A DNA stretch of 64,000 nucleotides from Gynurincola endophyticus (GCF_003991195.1 NZ_RCWL01000009.1:124001-188000), one strand, 5' to 3'. Positions 34,467 through 44,168 are shown, counted from the stretch's first letter. Notes: generated by a model not told the origin, from the sequence alone. Made by a program: numbers and translations.

Positions 34467-35693
34467 ATGAAAAAACGATCTATAAAGTTCGGCCTGGTAG
34501 TCTTCATCTTCTTACAGGCCTGCCAACCTACAAACGGTCAAAAAAATACTAATCATAAAGACAGCCAGATGGAACCAACAAAAACTGCCTCTAGTTATAA
34601 ATCAGGCAAAGATTATATGGAATTTACCAGAGTGAAAGTGCTCGATAAACAGGGGTTTGACCGGCCGGCTGAGGCTGTGAGTATTTTAATTCCTAAAGGC
34701 TGGACGGGTCAGGGTGAAGTAATATGGACTGCTCCCGGTCAGGCTTGTTCAGGTACAAACATGTATTTTAATGCACAGTCTGCCAATGGAAGTTCCGACT
34801 TTGTAATATTACCGAACCTGACCTGGTCATGGAGCTCAGATCAGCAAATGAATGCGTTTAATCGCCAACATGCGAGCGGGCAGTTTTGTACAGTGGGCGA
34901 ACCGTTGGATGCCACTCAGTTTTTACAGAATGTATGGGCGAAAGAATTGGGCAATGCTACTGTTTCAGATATAAAGATCAATCAGGATGCCATCGCCACC
35001 ATGGGAAAAGAAGATTCGAAACACAGGGCTGAATTGATGCGTTATGGTAGTGCAGGTGTTGAATTCAGACATACAGCGGTAACTGCAAAAGTGAAATGGC
35101 CGAATGGTAAATCAGGTTTTCTCTTTTGTAAAGTAACCAATATTGCTAATTATATTCCGAACATGTATAATGGAACTACCAGTGTGTCTTATGTAAGTTC
35201 GGCTACAAGAATGATTTATTCTTTTCCGGAAACAGAAAAAGATAATTCAGAGCTCGTAATGACAGTGGTTTTGGCAAGTTTCAGAACCAATCCTGAATGG
35301 AAACAGGCTTCTGATGATTATTGGCGTAGTGTACGTGAAAAGAAGAATATCGAACACATCGGTAAAATCAGATTAATGGATGAACAAACAAAACAGATCG
35401 CTGACAGAGCTATTCAGAACGGTAATCAGCGACTGGCTGCTATGGATAATCAAATGCGTACCTGGGAAGCACGTCAAAGTACCAATGACAAGATTCATAA
35501 TGACTTTATAAAAACGATCCGTGAGGTGGAGAATTACCGGGATGTGAATGGGAAAGTAGAATTGGCTTCAGGATATAATCATGCCTGGAGCCGTGGCGAT
35601 GGTAACAATTTTATCATGACGAACAATCCGAACTTCAATCCCGCTTCAGTGTTTTTAGATCAGAACTGGAAAGAAATGAAAAAAGTTGATTAA
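34467..35693 (+). CDS. Hypothetical lipoprotein, 408 residues
   Basis: I do not recognise the family. The N-terminus is a lipoprotein signal (VVFIFLQAC, Cys19 or so) followed by an Asn/Lys-rich linker. Residues about 50-270 look like a beta-rich folded domain (RVKVLDKQGFDRPAEAVSIL; IPKGWTGQGEVIWTAPGQAC), and about 285-350 is a highly charged helical stretch (KQIADRAIQNGNQRLAAMDN). The C-terminus returns to a WSRGDG...NNPNFNP stretch. It stands alone and is closed by a terminator. Confidence 0.6.
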   Translation: MKKRSIKFGLVVFIFLQACQPTNGQKNTNHKDSQMEPTKTASSYKSGKDYMEFTRVKVLDKQGFDRPAEAVSILIPKGWTGQGEVIWTAPGQACSGTNMYFNAQSANGSSDFVILPNLTWSWSSDQQMNAFNRQHASGQFCTVGEPLDATQFLQNVWAKELGNATVSDIKINQDAIATMGKEDSKHRAELMRYGSAGVEFRHTAVTAKVKWPNGKSGFLFCKVTNIANYIPNMYNGTTSVSYVSSATRMIYSFPETEKDNSELVMTVVLASFRTNPEWKQASDDYWRSVREKKNIEHIGKIRLMDEQTKQIADRAIQNGNQRLAAMDNQMRTWEARQSTNDKIHNDFIKTIREVENYRDVNGKVELASGYNHAWSRGDGNNFIMTNNPNFNPASVFLDQNWKEMKKVD

Positions 35694-35717
35694 CCATCCA
35701 CCTTTGATAAGAAAAAT

Positions 35718-35743
35718 GGGGCTGTCTGAAACAGAACAGCCCC
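35718..35743 (+). terminator. Intrinsic terminator
   Basis: GGGGCTGT (35718-35725) pairs with ACAGCCCC (35736-35743), extended inward by CTG/CAG with one bulged A. A short T-rich stretch follows. It ends the lipoprotein gene at 34467-35693. Confidence 0.65.
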
Positions 35744-35826
35744 TTCTATTAAGATACTAAAAAAAGAGCAAGCTTTCTACAGCAATTAAGCTGAAAACAT
35801 TGCTTTTAATTTTTTCTAAGACTTTA

Positions 35827-36354
35827 TCACTTCTTTGGTGTTGTTCCATCTGCAGCCCAGTGAAAACCGCTAAATCCTTTTGCTTTTAAACGCTCTATTA
35901 TCTGACCTGCATGATGCTGTATGTGGCGGATATTGTTAATGTGAAACTCAAAACGGGTATACGGATACCAGTCGAAACCAGTATATTCTTCAAAAGGAAG
36001 TGCTTCTACAGATTGATTCAGGATAGCCTCTGTATTCTCAATAAATGAGATAATTTCTTCTTTTGACTGATACCCTGCCACTACTACACCTGGTTCCGGA
36101 TTTTCCCATTCTTCTTTTCCGCCCAGATGTTCAGCACCGGCAATACTCCCTGGCCATGGCATTAAGCTTTCAGGATTTGGGCCTAAATAAAATTTAGTTG
36201 TCCAGATTGTATGATACGCAATTTGCCAATGAGGGTTTTTATACTCATTCGTATTCCATTCGTCTGCCGGTACTTTTTCAATTGCCTGTCGAAACATATA
36301 CAAGGCAGCTTTGTATTGTGATACCAAAATTCCTGCAATAACTTTATTGTTCAT
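35827..36354 (-). CDS. DinB family protein (second copy)
   Basis: A 175-residue DinB-type protein, distinct from the one at 2836. The metal-binding histidines are in HWQIAYHTIWTTKFYLG (His about residue 51) and NIRHIQHHAGQIIERL (about residues 146-151). The insertion PWPGSIAGAEHLGGKEEW after the first histidine is typical of a subset of Bacteroidota DinB proteins. I chose the ATG at 36354; the frame continues to 36417, but the extension is not DinB-like. Role unknown, possibly thiol-dependent detoxification. Confidence 0.8.
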   Translation of the reverse strand: MNNKVIAGILVSQYKAALYMFRQAIEKVPADEWNTNEYKNPHWQIAYHTIWTTKFYLGPNPESLMPWPGSIAGAEHLGGKEEWENPEPGVVVAGYQSKEEIISFIENTEAILNQSVEALPFEEYTGFDWYPYTRFEFHINNIRHIQHHAGQIIERLKAKGFSGFHWAADGTTPKK

Positions 36355-36622
36355 GTGTACTTCAATTTTGAGTAAAATTATTTTTAGTAAGGTTACCCGA
36401 TTGTACAAAATAGACATTTTAGTAATATGCCGAATAAAAATCTAAATGTAGCTAATAACTGTTTATTCATTAGTTCTCTCTAATCGTTTAAATGATTGTA
36501 AATCAATATTATTTTATTTTCTTCATCACTCACATCAATTAAATGTTACGTCAGCCTTAGCGATGGTGCAAAATGTTTATAAAAAAAATCTATATTTATC
36601 AGAGATACATAGAATAGAAGCT

Positions 36623-37291
36623 ATGAAAAAAATATATCTTTTGGTGTTCACATTGTTATTAATGACTGCTGCTATTGCACAACAGAAGAGTGACAGCCTG
36701 ATTGTATTTGTTGGTAAGAAGATTGAGGTAAAGGAATGGCCCGAAGAGCCGGTGAAAACAATTACCGATACCGCTACAACTGCCGAAGGTATTGTTTATA
36801 CAACATCTGTTGTTTTACCAATGGATGCCAGATATCGTGCTACTTATGAAATACTCGAGTTGATTCATGGCTCTTATGAAAGAGACACTATTGAATTTAC
36901 TGTATTTGACCATTATGGAGTTCCTGCGTTCTCGGAATATGAAAATGTGCTCTTATTCGTAGCCAACGAGAACGGGAAGCTATATCATGAAAAGTATCAA
37001 TACTTCGATTTATATAAAACTACAAACGGTAAATGGGCCAGCCCTTATCATTCTTCAGAATATAATCACCCTTACAAAGACAGTATAACGGTGAAGCCTG
37101 AGAAAATCTCTTTTGAAAAAGATGCCTGGTATGCCACCGGAAAAATGAATAAAAAATCTATTTATTTCAGATATCCTTCAAAGTATTATGCTTTCAAAGC
37201 AAATAAGGCAATTCCTCTTTACGGTAATTATGTAAAGGATCTATTTAAGCTTAAACAACAAACAATCTTAAAAGCAAGAGGCTACTTTTAA
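36623..37291 (+). CDS. Hypothetical secreted protein, 222 residues
   Basis: Not recognised. The ATG at 36623 gives a clear signal peptide (MKKIYLLVFTLLLMTAAIAQ); the frame also opens at 36563. The mature part mixes beta strands and Lys/Tyr-rich segments (YERDTIEFTVFDHYGVP; YENVLLFVANENGKLYHEKY), and ends in YVKDLFKLKQQTILKARGYF. Small secreted proteins like this are common near lipoproteins in Bacteroidota and have no assigned function. Confidence 0.55.
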   Translation: MKKIYLLVFTLLLMTAAIAQQKSDSLIVFVGKKIEVKEWPEEPVKTITDTATTAEGIVYTTSVVLPMDARYRATYEILELIHGSYERDTIEFTVFDHYGVPAFSEYENVLLFVANENGKLYHEKYQYFDLYKTTNGKWASPYHSSEYNHPYKDSITVKPEKISFEKDAWYATGKMNKKSIYFRYPSKYYAFKANKAIPLYGNYVKDLFKLKQQTILKARGYF

Positions 37292-37410
37292 GTGATGAAA
37301 AATCTCTCCTTTACCCAAAAAAGTAAATGGAATTGCCATACATCTTAATCAGCTACCTGTGTTCTGAAAGGTATAATCATTTGAGCATGTTATAAAGTTT
37401 GAATCGCAAA

Positions 37411-37776
37411 TCAAATCAACAATTGCTTCAGGTTTTCACCATAGCATCTGCCTACATTCAACTCCACTCCTCCTTTCATTACCAGATAAGTTTTTCCAAA
37501 TTCACGATGCAGTTCATTCACATGATTCAAATTAACGATAAAAGAACGGTGTACTCTTTTAAATAGTTGTGGATTGAGTTTGTCTTCCAGATAACCGATT
37601 CCCCAGGAACTTAAATATTTCTCTGTTGCCGTATAGATAAGGGTATAGTCTTTAGCCGCTTTCAGGTATACAATATCTGTTACTGCCACTTTTTTAAAGC
37701 AGGTACCGGTTGATACAAATAATGTAGGAGAAAAGTTAGTGTCCTGAACTGTTTGAATGGTTAATGATTCTGTCAT
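37411..37776 (-). CDS. Stand-alone LytTR DNA-binding protein
   Basis: A 121-residue protein consisting of one LytTR domain (about residues 22-121). Marks are VTDIVYLKAAKDYTLIYTAT, LEDKLNPQLFKRVHRSFIVN and HVNELHREFGKTYLVMKGGV. It has no receiver domain, so it is not a classical response regulator; some stand-alone LytTR proteins pair with a membrane partner, but none is encoded next to it. It is divergent from the serine hydrolase at 38037 across 260 bases that hold an inverted repeat. Confidence 0.85.
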   Translation of the reverse strand: MTESLTIQTVQDTNFSPTLFVSTGTCFKKVAVTDIVYLKAAKDYTLIYTATEKYLSSWGIGYLEDKLNPQLFKRVHRSFIVNLNHVNELHREFGKTYLVMKGGVELNVGRCYGENLKQLLI

Positions 37777-37872
37777 AATATGGTTTTGTATTTAAGTGAA
37801 TTCATTCATAAGATCACTACAAAAGTAAATAGCACTTCATTGCTGATTAAGCGTAGTTGTTGGCAGTTAAAA

Positions 37873-38001
37873 TTTTACGTAGTACTACTTAAAATTTATT
37901 TCTTGATAAGTTGTAAAGCGTGGTGTATATCCGTATTACTACGTAAAAAAAATATTCAGTTCCGGCACGTATAAACTGATCTGCAACAGACATTAGTTTT
38001 G
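37873..38001 (+). promoter_or_regulatory. Inverted repeat and -7 element between LytTR and serine hydrolase
   Basis: TTTTACGTAGTA (37873-37884) recurs inverted as TACTACGTAAAA (37937-37948), 52 bases apart. Downstream, TAGTTTTG (37994-38001) matches the -7 consensus and would give a leader of about 30 bases for the gene at 38037. The repeat may be a LytTR-bound operator. Confidence 0.4.
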
Positions 38002-38036
38002 TTCTTCATTAACCATTTTACTTTATCACTATAGCC

Positions 38037-39215
38037 ATGAAAAAAATTAAATCACTTTTTATAACACTATTATGTGTTGCTGTGGTGTCTTGCTCAAAAG
38101 ACTCACAAACAGGTGATGAACCTGTTCGGGATAATTACGACCTGCACCCTTATAATTCAATGTATAGTACCATGTTGAACCGGTATTATCAGAACACGCA
38201 GGCGCCGGGTGCAATCATGTTGGTGTCAAGATTAGGACAATCGGTTTGGATCGGTTCCAGAGGTGTTTATGATATGGATCTGGAAATAGATATGACCAAT
38301 ACTACCAGGTTCAGAACTGGCAGTATTACCAAAGTTTATGTAGCGGCTTATATTCTGCATCTGATAGAACAGCGTAAACTTAATTTAAACGATCAGCTTT
38401 CCGAACTACTACCGGAAGTAGCAGAAATGATACCCGGAAGCGCAGAGATAACCGTAAAACAATTGCTCTCTCATATGTCGGGTATAGTTGACCCATCCAA
38501 TGAAAGTAGCTTATATACTTATGATCTTATCAGCGATCCGGTTACTTTTAGAAAACTTAGTATCTATGAGCTTTTAGATCGTTATGTGTACGGAAACAGT
38601 TTGCATTTTGCACCCGGTACACAGTATCAATATTCTAATACAGGATACTGGTTATTGCAATTGATTGCTGAGAAAACAATGAATAACAATCTGCCGGATC
38701 TTTTAAAAACTACTTTTTTTGACCGTTTGAATCTGAAAAACACTTATCTGGATAGCCGTAATGATGAATATGTTTCAAAAGGTTATGCAACCGTTCAACA
38801 TAATACTGACCTGATGGAAGTCAGCGCATATGATAAAGCCGATAGTGATGGTAAAGCTTCAGGCGGTATTGTTAGTACTACAGAAGAAATATCAATTTTT
38901 ATGACAGCGCTCTTCAGAGGCAGGCTGATTTCGCCTCAAATGCTGGAACATATGAAAAAGTCGCAGTTACCAGGGTGTGAAACAGATGATTGTCGTTACG
39001 GTTTAGGATTGGAAATATGGAATGTGAATGGCCTTACAGGTGTAGGCCATAACGGCTCCTCGGTTGGATATGAAACGAATGCAGTTTACTTTGATGCAAC
39101 CCAAACCCTTATCGTACTGTTCAAAAATAAAGGTGGAGGCTCTGATAAATCGTTCTTTTACGACATCGCAAAAGCATATGAAATAAATGACGATGATCCG
39201 GGTAATACAGTATAA
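38037..39215 (+). CDS. Serine hydrolase lipoprotein, beta-lactamase class C family
   Basis: A 392-residue lipoprotein (signal ending VAVVSC, Cys19, then SKDSQTGDE). Motifs are Ser96-Ile-Thr-Lys99 (SxxK), YSN in QYQYSNTGYWLL, and the third motif as HNG in VGHNGSSVGYE, rather than the usual HxG with Gly-Gly. It resembles D-alanyl-D-alanine carboxypeptidase-type class C enzymes. It is probably exposed on the outer membrane. A divergent LytTR gene is a likely regulator. A small secreted protein follows after 18 bases. Confidence 0.88.
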   Translation: MKKIKSLFITLLCVAVVSCSKDSQTGDEPVRDNYDLHPYNSMYSTMLNRYYQNTQAPGAIMLVSRLGQSVWIGSRGVYDMDLEIDMTNTTRFRTGSITKVYVAAYILHLIEQRKLNLNDQLSELLPEVAEMIPGSAEITVKQLLSHMSGIVDPSNESSLYTYDLISDPVTFRKLSIYELLDRYVYGNSLHFAPGTQYQYSNTGYWLLQLIAEKTMNNNLPDLLKTTFFDRLNLKNTYLDSRNDEYVSKGYATVQHNTDLMEVSAYDKADSDGKASGGIVSTTEEISIFMTALFRGRLISPQMLEHMKKSQLPGCETDDCRYGLGLEIWNVNGLTGVGHNGSSVGYETNAVYFDATQTLIVLFKNKGGGSDKSFFYDIAKAYEINDDDPGNTV

Positions 39216-39233
39216 ATCATAAATAAATACATT

Positions 39234-39704
39234 ATGCAATTTTCTGATTTAATTAAAAGCGTACTATTCTCCGCATTTATGATAAGCATATTGTCAGCGT
39301 TTAATATATACAGTTCCTTATCACCTTTCGGCAATAAATACTGGTTGATCGAGTCAAGCACTATTCAGCCCGCACTTGATGTAAACATGGATGGAAAACC
39401 TGATACCGATTTATTAGTCATCAGGGAGGTTTGCGAAAAAGATGATGCGGATTTGTTCAGAGAAGACGGCATCATCATAACTCACAGAGGTAAAGTACTT
39501 TGCGATGAATACGAAGAAGAAGAAGAAACCGGTACCTGGCTATATGATGCTAAAACAAAAAAAATGACCGTTAAAAAAGATGAAAGCAGAAAATCAATAG
39601 AATATACAGTTAAAGAAGCTAACGCTAACCGTATTGTGCTGATTACCCAATATAAAAGCGCAAATAATATACATACCATCACAACAACTTTTAAAGCCAG
39701 ATAA
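39234..39704 (+). CDS. Small secreted protein, lipocalin-like
   Basis: A 156-residue secreted protein with a hydrophobic N-terminus (FSAFMISILSAFNIYSS) that could be a signal peptide. The middle part (YWLIESSTIQPALDVNMDGK, then the acidic CDEYEEEEETGTWLYDAKTK) resembles lipocalin-like domains, with a GTWLYD strand. The DVNMDGKPDTDL segment resembles a short EF-hand-type Ca2+ loop (DxNxDGxxDxDL). It starts 18 bases after the serine hydrolase, so it is likely co-transcribed. Confidence 0.55.
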   Translation: MQFSDLIKSVLFSAFMISILSAFNIYSSLSPFGNKYWLIESSTIQPALDVNMDGKPDTDLLVIREVCEKDDADLFREDGIIITHRGKVLCDEYEEEEETGTWLYDAKTKKMTVKKDESRKSIEYTVKEANANRIVLITQYKSANNIHTITTTFKAR

Positions 39705-39861
39705 TAGGTAATTCAGCAGATATGTTACTATTCAGTAAGTCAAGATAAACTTATCAAAAAAAATATAAAAAATAAGTGATTAAATTATTAGAACAATCAA
39801 GCAACCGTGTATTTTTATAGCACACAATTTATTCTGACTAATCAAATAAAATTTCAGTTGA

Positions 39862-41811
39862 ATGAATACCGGTTTTTTCAATAAATTATTCTTCCTTTCA
39901 GGTTCTTTATTACTGTTTTGGGTACCCGTAACGTCGCAAAATACCGCCAGTGACACGGCTGAAGTTTACCGGTTACTTGCACTGGGCGATGAAAAGAATA
40001 CCGCTAACCAGCCGGATTCTGCCGAAAGCTACTACCAAAAAGCCGGCGAATTGGCCGATAATTTGAAATTTTACAACGGATTCTTTGAATATACTGCAAA
40101 GTATACATTGTTTTTATATCGTCAGTCGCGCTATCAGGATGCTTTGGATATTTCAAAAGTTCAATATGACGTTGCAACAAGGAATGGAAATGTAAAAAAA
40201 AGGGGTAATGCATTAAATAATATGGCTGTACAATACCAGGCGATGGGAAACAGACGGGAAGCAGCTACAAGCCTGTTAGAAGCACTGGATATTGCAGTAT
40301 CGCTCAATGATATTGTAAACGAACACAAATGTAATACAAACCTTGGATCCCTTTTTATAGATATGAAAGACTATAAAAGGGGATTACTATATGCAGGCAG
40401 AAGCTATGAACTGGCAGTTAAAATGAATGACTCAATGGTCATCGGCAGAAGCCTGGTAAATCTGTTAGTAGCAGAAACTTATAGCGGTAATCTTGAGAAA
40501 GCAATGGAGTATGCGAATATTGTATTGCTGATTGGTGAGAAATATAAAAATATAGACCTGATCCTTACTGCATACTGTAATCTCGGAGACCTTCATTTAC
40601 GAATGCATCATTATGAAGAAGGTTTAGCGATGTTTAAGAAAGCCGTACCGTTATTCAAGGATAGCCCACCGGAATATGAACCCTATGTTTTACAGGGATT
40701 GGCATCGGCTTATAAACACCTGGGTAAGTTTAAAGAAGCGGATTTTTATTTCGATAAAGCTTTTCCTTTAGCAAAAGAACTTTTTCCGCAAACCGAACTT
40801 TCACAATTGTTATTGTCCGGAGCTGATATAAAAGAAGCTGTAGGTAATTATAAAGCCGCATCAGAACTCAGGAAGGAGTTTCAAATATTGAAAGACACTT
40901 TGTGGAGCCAGAATAATCAAAGAACTATCCATGAGTTGGAAATTCAATACCAGACAGCCAAAAAGGAAGCTTCGATCGCAGAGAATGAAATGAAAATTGC
41001 TGTGCAGCAAAACCAGTTAAACCGTAGAATGCAATGGATCATTGCTACTTCACTGGTCACTTTACTATTGGTTACATTATTGATCTTTAATTATAAAGTT
41101 AACTTACAGAAACAACGTGCAACTGCTGCAAATCACAAAAATAAATTACTCGAAGCACAACTAAGTGGCGAAGAAGAAGAACGATCACGAACTGCCAGAG
41201 AGCTGCACGATGGCGTTGCCAGTGTATTATCGGCAGCAAAACTGCAATTGAATATTTCAGGAGAGAAAAACTCTTTGCATAAAGACGCTAATGGTCATCA
41301 TTTACAGGAGCTGATTGAACTAGCGTTACAGGAAGTTAGAAACATCTCTCACAATCTGGCAGCTGAAGTAGTATTAAGTGACGGGTTAAGTTATGCCGTA
41401 AGCGAATTTTGCAATCGTGTATCGAATGAAAAACTACATATAGAATATTATAAAATCGGCAATATTCCTGAAATTAAAAAGAATGATCAGTTATTGATAT
41501 ACCGGATTATTCAGGAAGCGGTTACCAATATTGCCAAACATGCTGAAGCATCTGAAGCGATTGTACAATTACAGGCTGAAGAAAATAAATTAATAATCAC
41601 CATTGAAGATAACGGAAAAGGTTTTGACATGAACCATTTACCTGGATCTGCAGGAATCGGTTTACGTAGCCTCGCTTCACGGGTGCAATTGCTGAACGGA
41701 AAGTATGAAATACAATCGGCAGCAGACAAGGGTACGTCTATTTTTATGGAGTTTGAATTTCAGCCGTTGCACGAACAGCCAATCAATACACTCGATGTAA
41801 GCTATTCGTAA
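39862..41811 (+). CDS. TPR-containing sensor histidine kinase (HisKA_3 / NarL-type)
   Basis: A 649-residue membrane kinase. A signal/anchor is followed by about six tetratricopeptide repeats (residues about 35-330, e.g. GNALNNMAVQYQAMGNRREA; LGDLHLRMHHYEEGLAMFKK), then a coiled coil, a membrane helix at about 390-414, and the kinase. The phospho-acceptor is His449 in ARELHDGVASVLSAAKLQL, typical of HisKA_3. The ATPase N and G boxes are EAVTNIAKHA and DNGKGFDMNH ... GIGLRSLASR. It senses an unknown signal through periplasmic TPRs. The cognate regulator starts 10 bases later. Confidence 0.94.
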   Translation: MNTGFFNKLFFLSGSLLLFWVPVTSQNTASDTAEVYRLLALGDEKNTANQPDSAESYYQKAGELADNLKFYNGFFEYTAKYTLFLYRQSRYQDALDISKVQYDVATRNGNVKKRGNALNNMAVQYQAMGNRREAATSLLEALDIAVSLNDIVNEHKCNTNLGSLFIDMKDYKRGLLYAGRSYELAVKMNDSMVIGRSLVNLLVAETYSGNLEKAMEYANIVLLIGEKYKNIDLILTAYCNLGDLHLRMHHYEEGLAMFKKAVPLFKDSPPEYEPYVLQGLASAYKHLGKFKEADFYFDKAFPLAKELFPQTELSQLLLSGADIKEAVGNYKAASELRKEFQILKDTLWSQNNQRTIHELEIQYQTAKKEASIAENEMKIAVQQNQLNRRMQWIIATSLVTLLLVTLLIFNYKVNLQKQRATAANHKNKLLEAQLSGEEEERSRTARELHDGVASVLSAAKLQLNISGEKNSLHKDANGHHLQELIELALQEVRNISHNLAAEVVLSDGLSYAVSEFCNRVSNEKLHIEYYKIGNIPEIKKNDQLLIYRIIQEAVTNIAKHAEASEAIVQLQAEENKLIITIEDNGKGFDMNHLPGSAGIGLRSLASRVQLLNGKYEIQSAADKGTSIFMEFEFQPLHEQPINTLDVSYS

Positions 41812-41821
41812 CCCGGAGATA

Positions 41822-42484
41822 ATGAATGATTTTGAATTTATAACCTTTTATAGAATGATAAAAATCGGAATTGTAGACGATCACGCGCTGATCTTAAACG
41901 GATTGGAACGCATGTTAAATGATCAGCAGGTTTGCCGGGTAATTTTTATGGCGAACAGTGGCGCTGTATTATGGCAACAACTGTTGAATACTGTTCCTGA
42001 TATTTTGCTATTGGATATTGAACTACCGGATGCTAACGGAACCGACTTATGTAAAGAGGTGATAAAAAAATATTCTTCCATAAAAGTCATTGCTTTAACG
42101 AATCATGATGAAACGATGTGGGTGAGAAAAATGATTCGTGGTGGCGCCAGTGGTTATTTATTAAAAGGAACCGATAAAGACAACCTGATGTCGGCTATTA
42201 TTGCAGTGAGTGAAGGCAAACAGTTTTTAGATAGTCAGGTGGAGAAAGCCATCCTGCAACAAACAATTTCTGGAAAGAAGAGCTCTTTTCAAGTGAAACT
42301 GACAAAAAGAGAAACCGAAATTCTGGCATTAATTGCCAACGAACATTCCAATCAGGAAATAGCAGATAAACTATTTTTAAGTATCCGCACAGTAGAAACC
42401 CATCGAAATAGTATTAACCAGAAACTCGATATTAAGAATACAGCTGGTTTAGTGAAAGAGGCAATGTTACGAGGTTTAATTTAA
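41822..42484 (+). CDS. NarL/LuxR-type response regulator
   Basis: A 220-residue response regulator. The receiver domain has the acidic pair in IGIVDDHALIL, the phospho-acceptor Asp in DILLLDIELPDA, the switch Thr in VIALTNHDE, and Lys in YLLKGTDKD. The C-terminal LuxR-type HTH has LTKRETEILALIANEHSNQEI and LFLSIRTVETHRNSINQKL. GGAGAT 5-9 bases before the ATG at 41822 supports that start; the ATG at 41855 gives the more usual receiver N-terminus. It is the partner of the kinase at 39862. Confidence 0.93.
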   Translation: MNDFEFITFYRMIKIGIVDDHALILNGLERMLNDQQVCRVIFMANSGAVLWQQLLNTVPDILLLDIELPDANGTDLCKEVIKKYSSIKVIALTNHDETMWVRKMIRGGASGYLLKGTDKDNLMSAIIAVSEGKQFLDSQVEKAILQQTISGKKSSFQVKLTKRETEILALIANEHSNQEIADKLFLSIRTVETHRNSINQKLDIKNTAGLVKEAMLRGLI

Positions 42485-42505
42485 TCTTCGCCTCGTAACA
42501 ATTGC
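42462..42505. terminator. Hairpin spanning the response-regulator stop codon
   Basis: TGTTACGAGG (42465-42474) pairs perfectly with CCTCGTAACA (42491-42500), extendable by CAAT/ATTG across a one-base bulge. The 16-base loop contains the stop codon. There is no T-run directly after it, so it could be a terminator or a transcript-stabilising hairpin between the convergent genes. Confidence 0.4.
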
Positions 42506-42534
42506 CATTGTCTGTCTAATTCAAAACCAAATTT

Positions 42535-43848
42535 TTATGCAGATCTTGGTATTTCAAATGCTACGCTGATTGTTTTACTTACATTATCACATTCACCGGT
42601 CATATTGTATAGCTTTGCACTAAAATTACCACTTGTTATATCTCCTTCCGTATGACTCCATCTTAGAATATTTACCGTTCCCTCTGTACTTAATCCCCGA
42701 TTCACACTACAATCATAATAACTGCTCATCCAGTCATTGCTGTTGTTAAATAATACTGCAGTAGCAGTACCTGCCTCCAGAAAACCGAAATTATAAATAC
42801 CCGCTTTTGCTTCTCCTCCTTTTATAACAATTGCCAGACTAAAATCTAACGAACTGTTTTCATTGGTACCTGCTATACCAAAACTGTATTGACCCAATTG
42901 TGTGGCATTCAGGTTATGCGTAAGCAGATGTGTAGTTCCGTCCATAGTCAATCTGACCCATCCATTGGTAAGGTGGATCTTTTTTCTGAGAATTAAAGTA
43001 CTATTCTGAGAGAACCTACTCTTGATACCCTCAACTCTTACCTGAACAGTAGCTTCCGGGTGTGATAATGTATTGGGGGCTGTATAAGTAGCAATCGATT
43101 TGAAGCTGTTTTTGGCATTGACTGTTCCGGATTGTTCTACCACACTCCAACCCGAAACCAGATTGGCCATCCGTTGATCTAATACAAAATAACAGGAGAA
43201 ATCATTCAAAAAGTGAGGGTGTAACGGAGCCAATAAGCCGTCATAATCTTCGTAGATTATACCGATATACAAATCTGTTTTTTCACCACTGCCGATACTG
43301 CTTTTGTTTGCATGTAAAATAAATTTTTCGAAGAATTCGAATTCACTGAAGCTTTCCTTACTAACTGTAATCGTGTGGTTGTCTTTATTGACTTCAGTAG
43401 GTAAGCTATGCCATGTTCCTGTTTCTTTACGGTAGGCTACCTGTATTGCATCTTCAGAACTGCCAAACCACTCAGGATCATATGAAAAAGTTATTTTAAC
43501 CGGCTTGTTGAAAGTGACATTGTGGGGTAACAATTCATAATTTACTTTACCGGCCTTGGGTTGAATGCGGCTTTGAACCGGTTGAATACTGAAAGTGGTA
43601 GGAACGTCTACAGCTCCGGCCGGAACTTCTAGTATCACATCGCCATTGAAAGAGAATGTACCACCCTCCGGCCCAATCACTTTTGTTAATAATGCGCCGG
43701 CAGCTGCTGCTTTTTCTGTTCTGAGAATACGGGTTTCTTCAGAAAACGGACTGTCGTTTTTGTCGTTATTGCGATGACAAGAAAGAAGGAATAATATTCC
43801 TGTCATACTTATTGTTACCAGACGTAACACATCATAACCTCTTTTCAT
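42535..43848 (-). CDS. Lipoprotein with ZU5-like domain
   Basis: A 437-residue lipoprotein. The signal ends in LFLLSC (Cys24) followed by HRNNDKNDS. Residues about 55-155 resemble a ZU5 beta-sandwich (KVIGPEGGTFSFNGDVILEV, PAGAVDVPTTFSIQPV), often found in Bacteroidota surface proteins. The rest is beta-rich (HSLPTEVNKDNHTITVSKES; TVQVRVEGIKSRF), without a catalytic motif. It converges on the response regulator gene. Role unknown. Confidence 0.7.
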   Translation of the reverse strand: MKRGYDVLRLVTISMTGILFLLSCHRNNDKNDSPFSEETRILRTEKAAAAGALLTKVIGPEGGTFSFNGDVILEVPAGAVDVPTTFSIQPVQSRIQPKAGKVNYELLPHNVTFNKPVKITFSYDPEWFGSSEDAIQVAYRKETGTWHSLPTEVNKDNHTITVSKESFSEFEFFEKFILHANKSSIGSGEKTDLYIGIIYEDYDGLLAPLHPHFLNDFSCYFVLDQRMANLVSGWSVVEQSGTVNAKNSFKSIATYTAPNTLSHPEATVQVRVEGIKSRFSQNSTLILRKKIHLTNGWVRLTMDGTTHLLTHNLNATQLGQYSFGIAGTNENSSLDFSLAIVIKGGEAKAGIYNFGFLEAGTATAVLFNNSNDWMSSYYDCSVNRGLSTEGTVNILRWSHTEGDITSGNFSAKLYNMTGECDNVSKTISVAFEIPRSA

Positions 43849-44168
43849 AAAATTTGCAGGTTTGTATTAAATATTTATGGCAAGTTAGACTGCTTTTAAA
43901 GCCGTCAGAGAGGATTTAGATGAGTTACATTTAGCATCGACCAATGTATGTTTAGGAAGATAAATTCACACCATCTTTACATGTTCATTATTGTACCCAT
44001 GCAAACAGTAAGCTCAATTGCCTGAAAATATTTTTGTCTGCTTCTGTTGTTGTTGATATTTCATATTCACGTATTGGTCGAAAAGAAGCAGAATGAGTAA
44101 TACTGATGAATATTTTTGCTTTTCAATCAAAAAAAATTCACTCTTAAAATTGGCTTACGGAAATTTTC
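43849..44168. other. Intergenic region, no gene seen
   Basis: A 320-base divergent gap between the ZU5 lipoprotein and the HEEFH protein. I found no hairpin longer than 6 bp and no full -7 match. TAAAATTGG near 44149 is a weak one. Confidence 0.5.

Noticed and set aside
37871-37950. Transposon terminal inverted repeats
   Set aside because: The arms enclose only 52 bases, with no target-site duplication or coding sequence.
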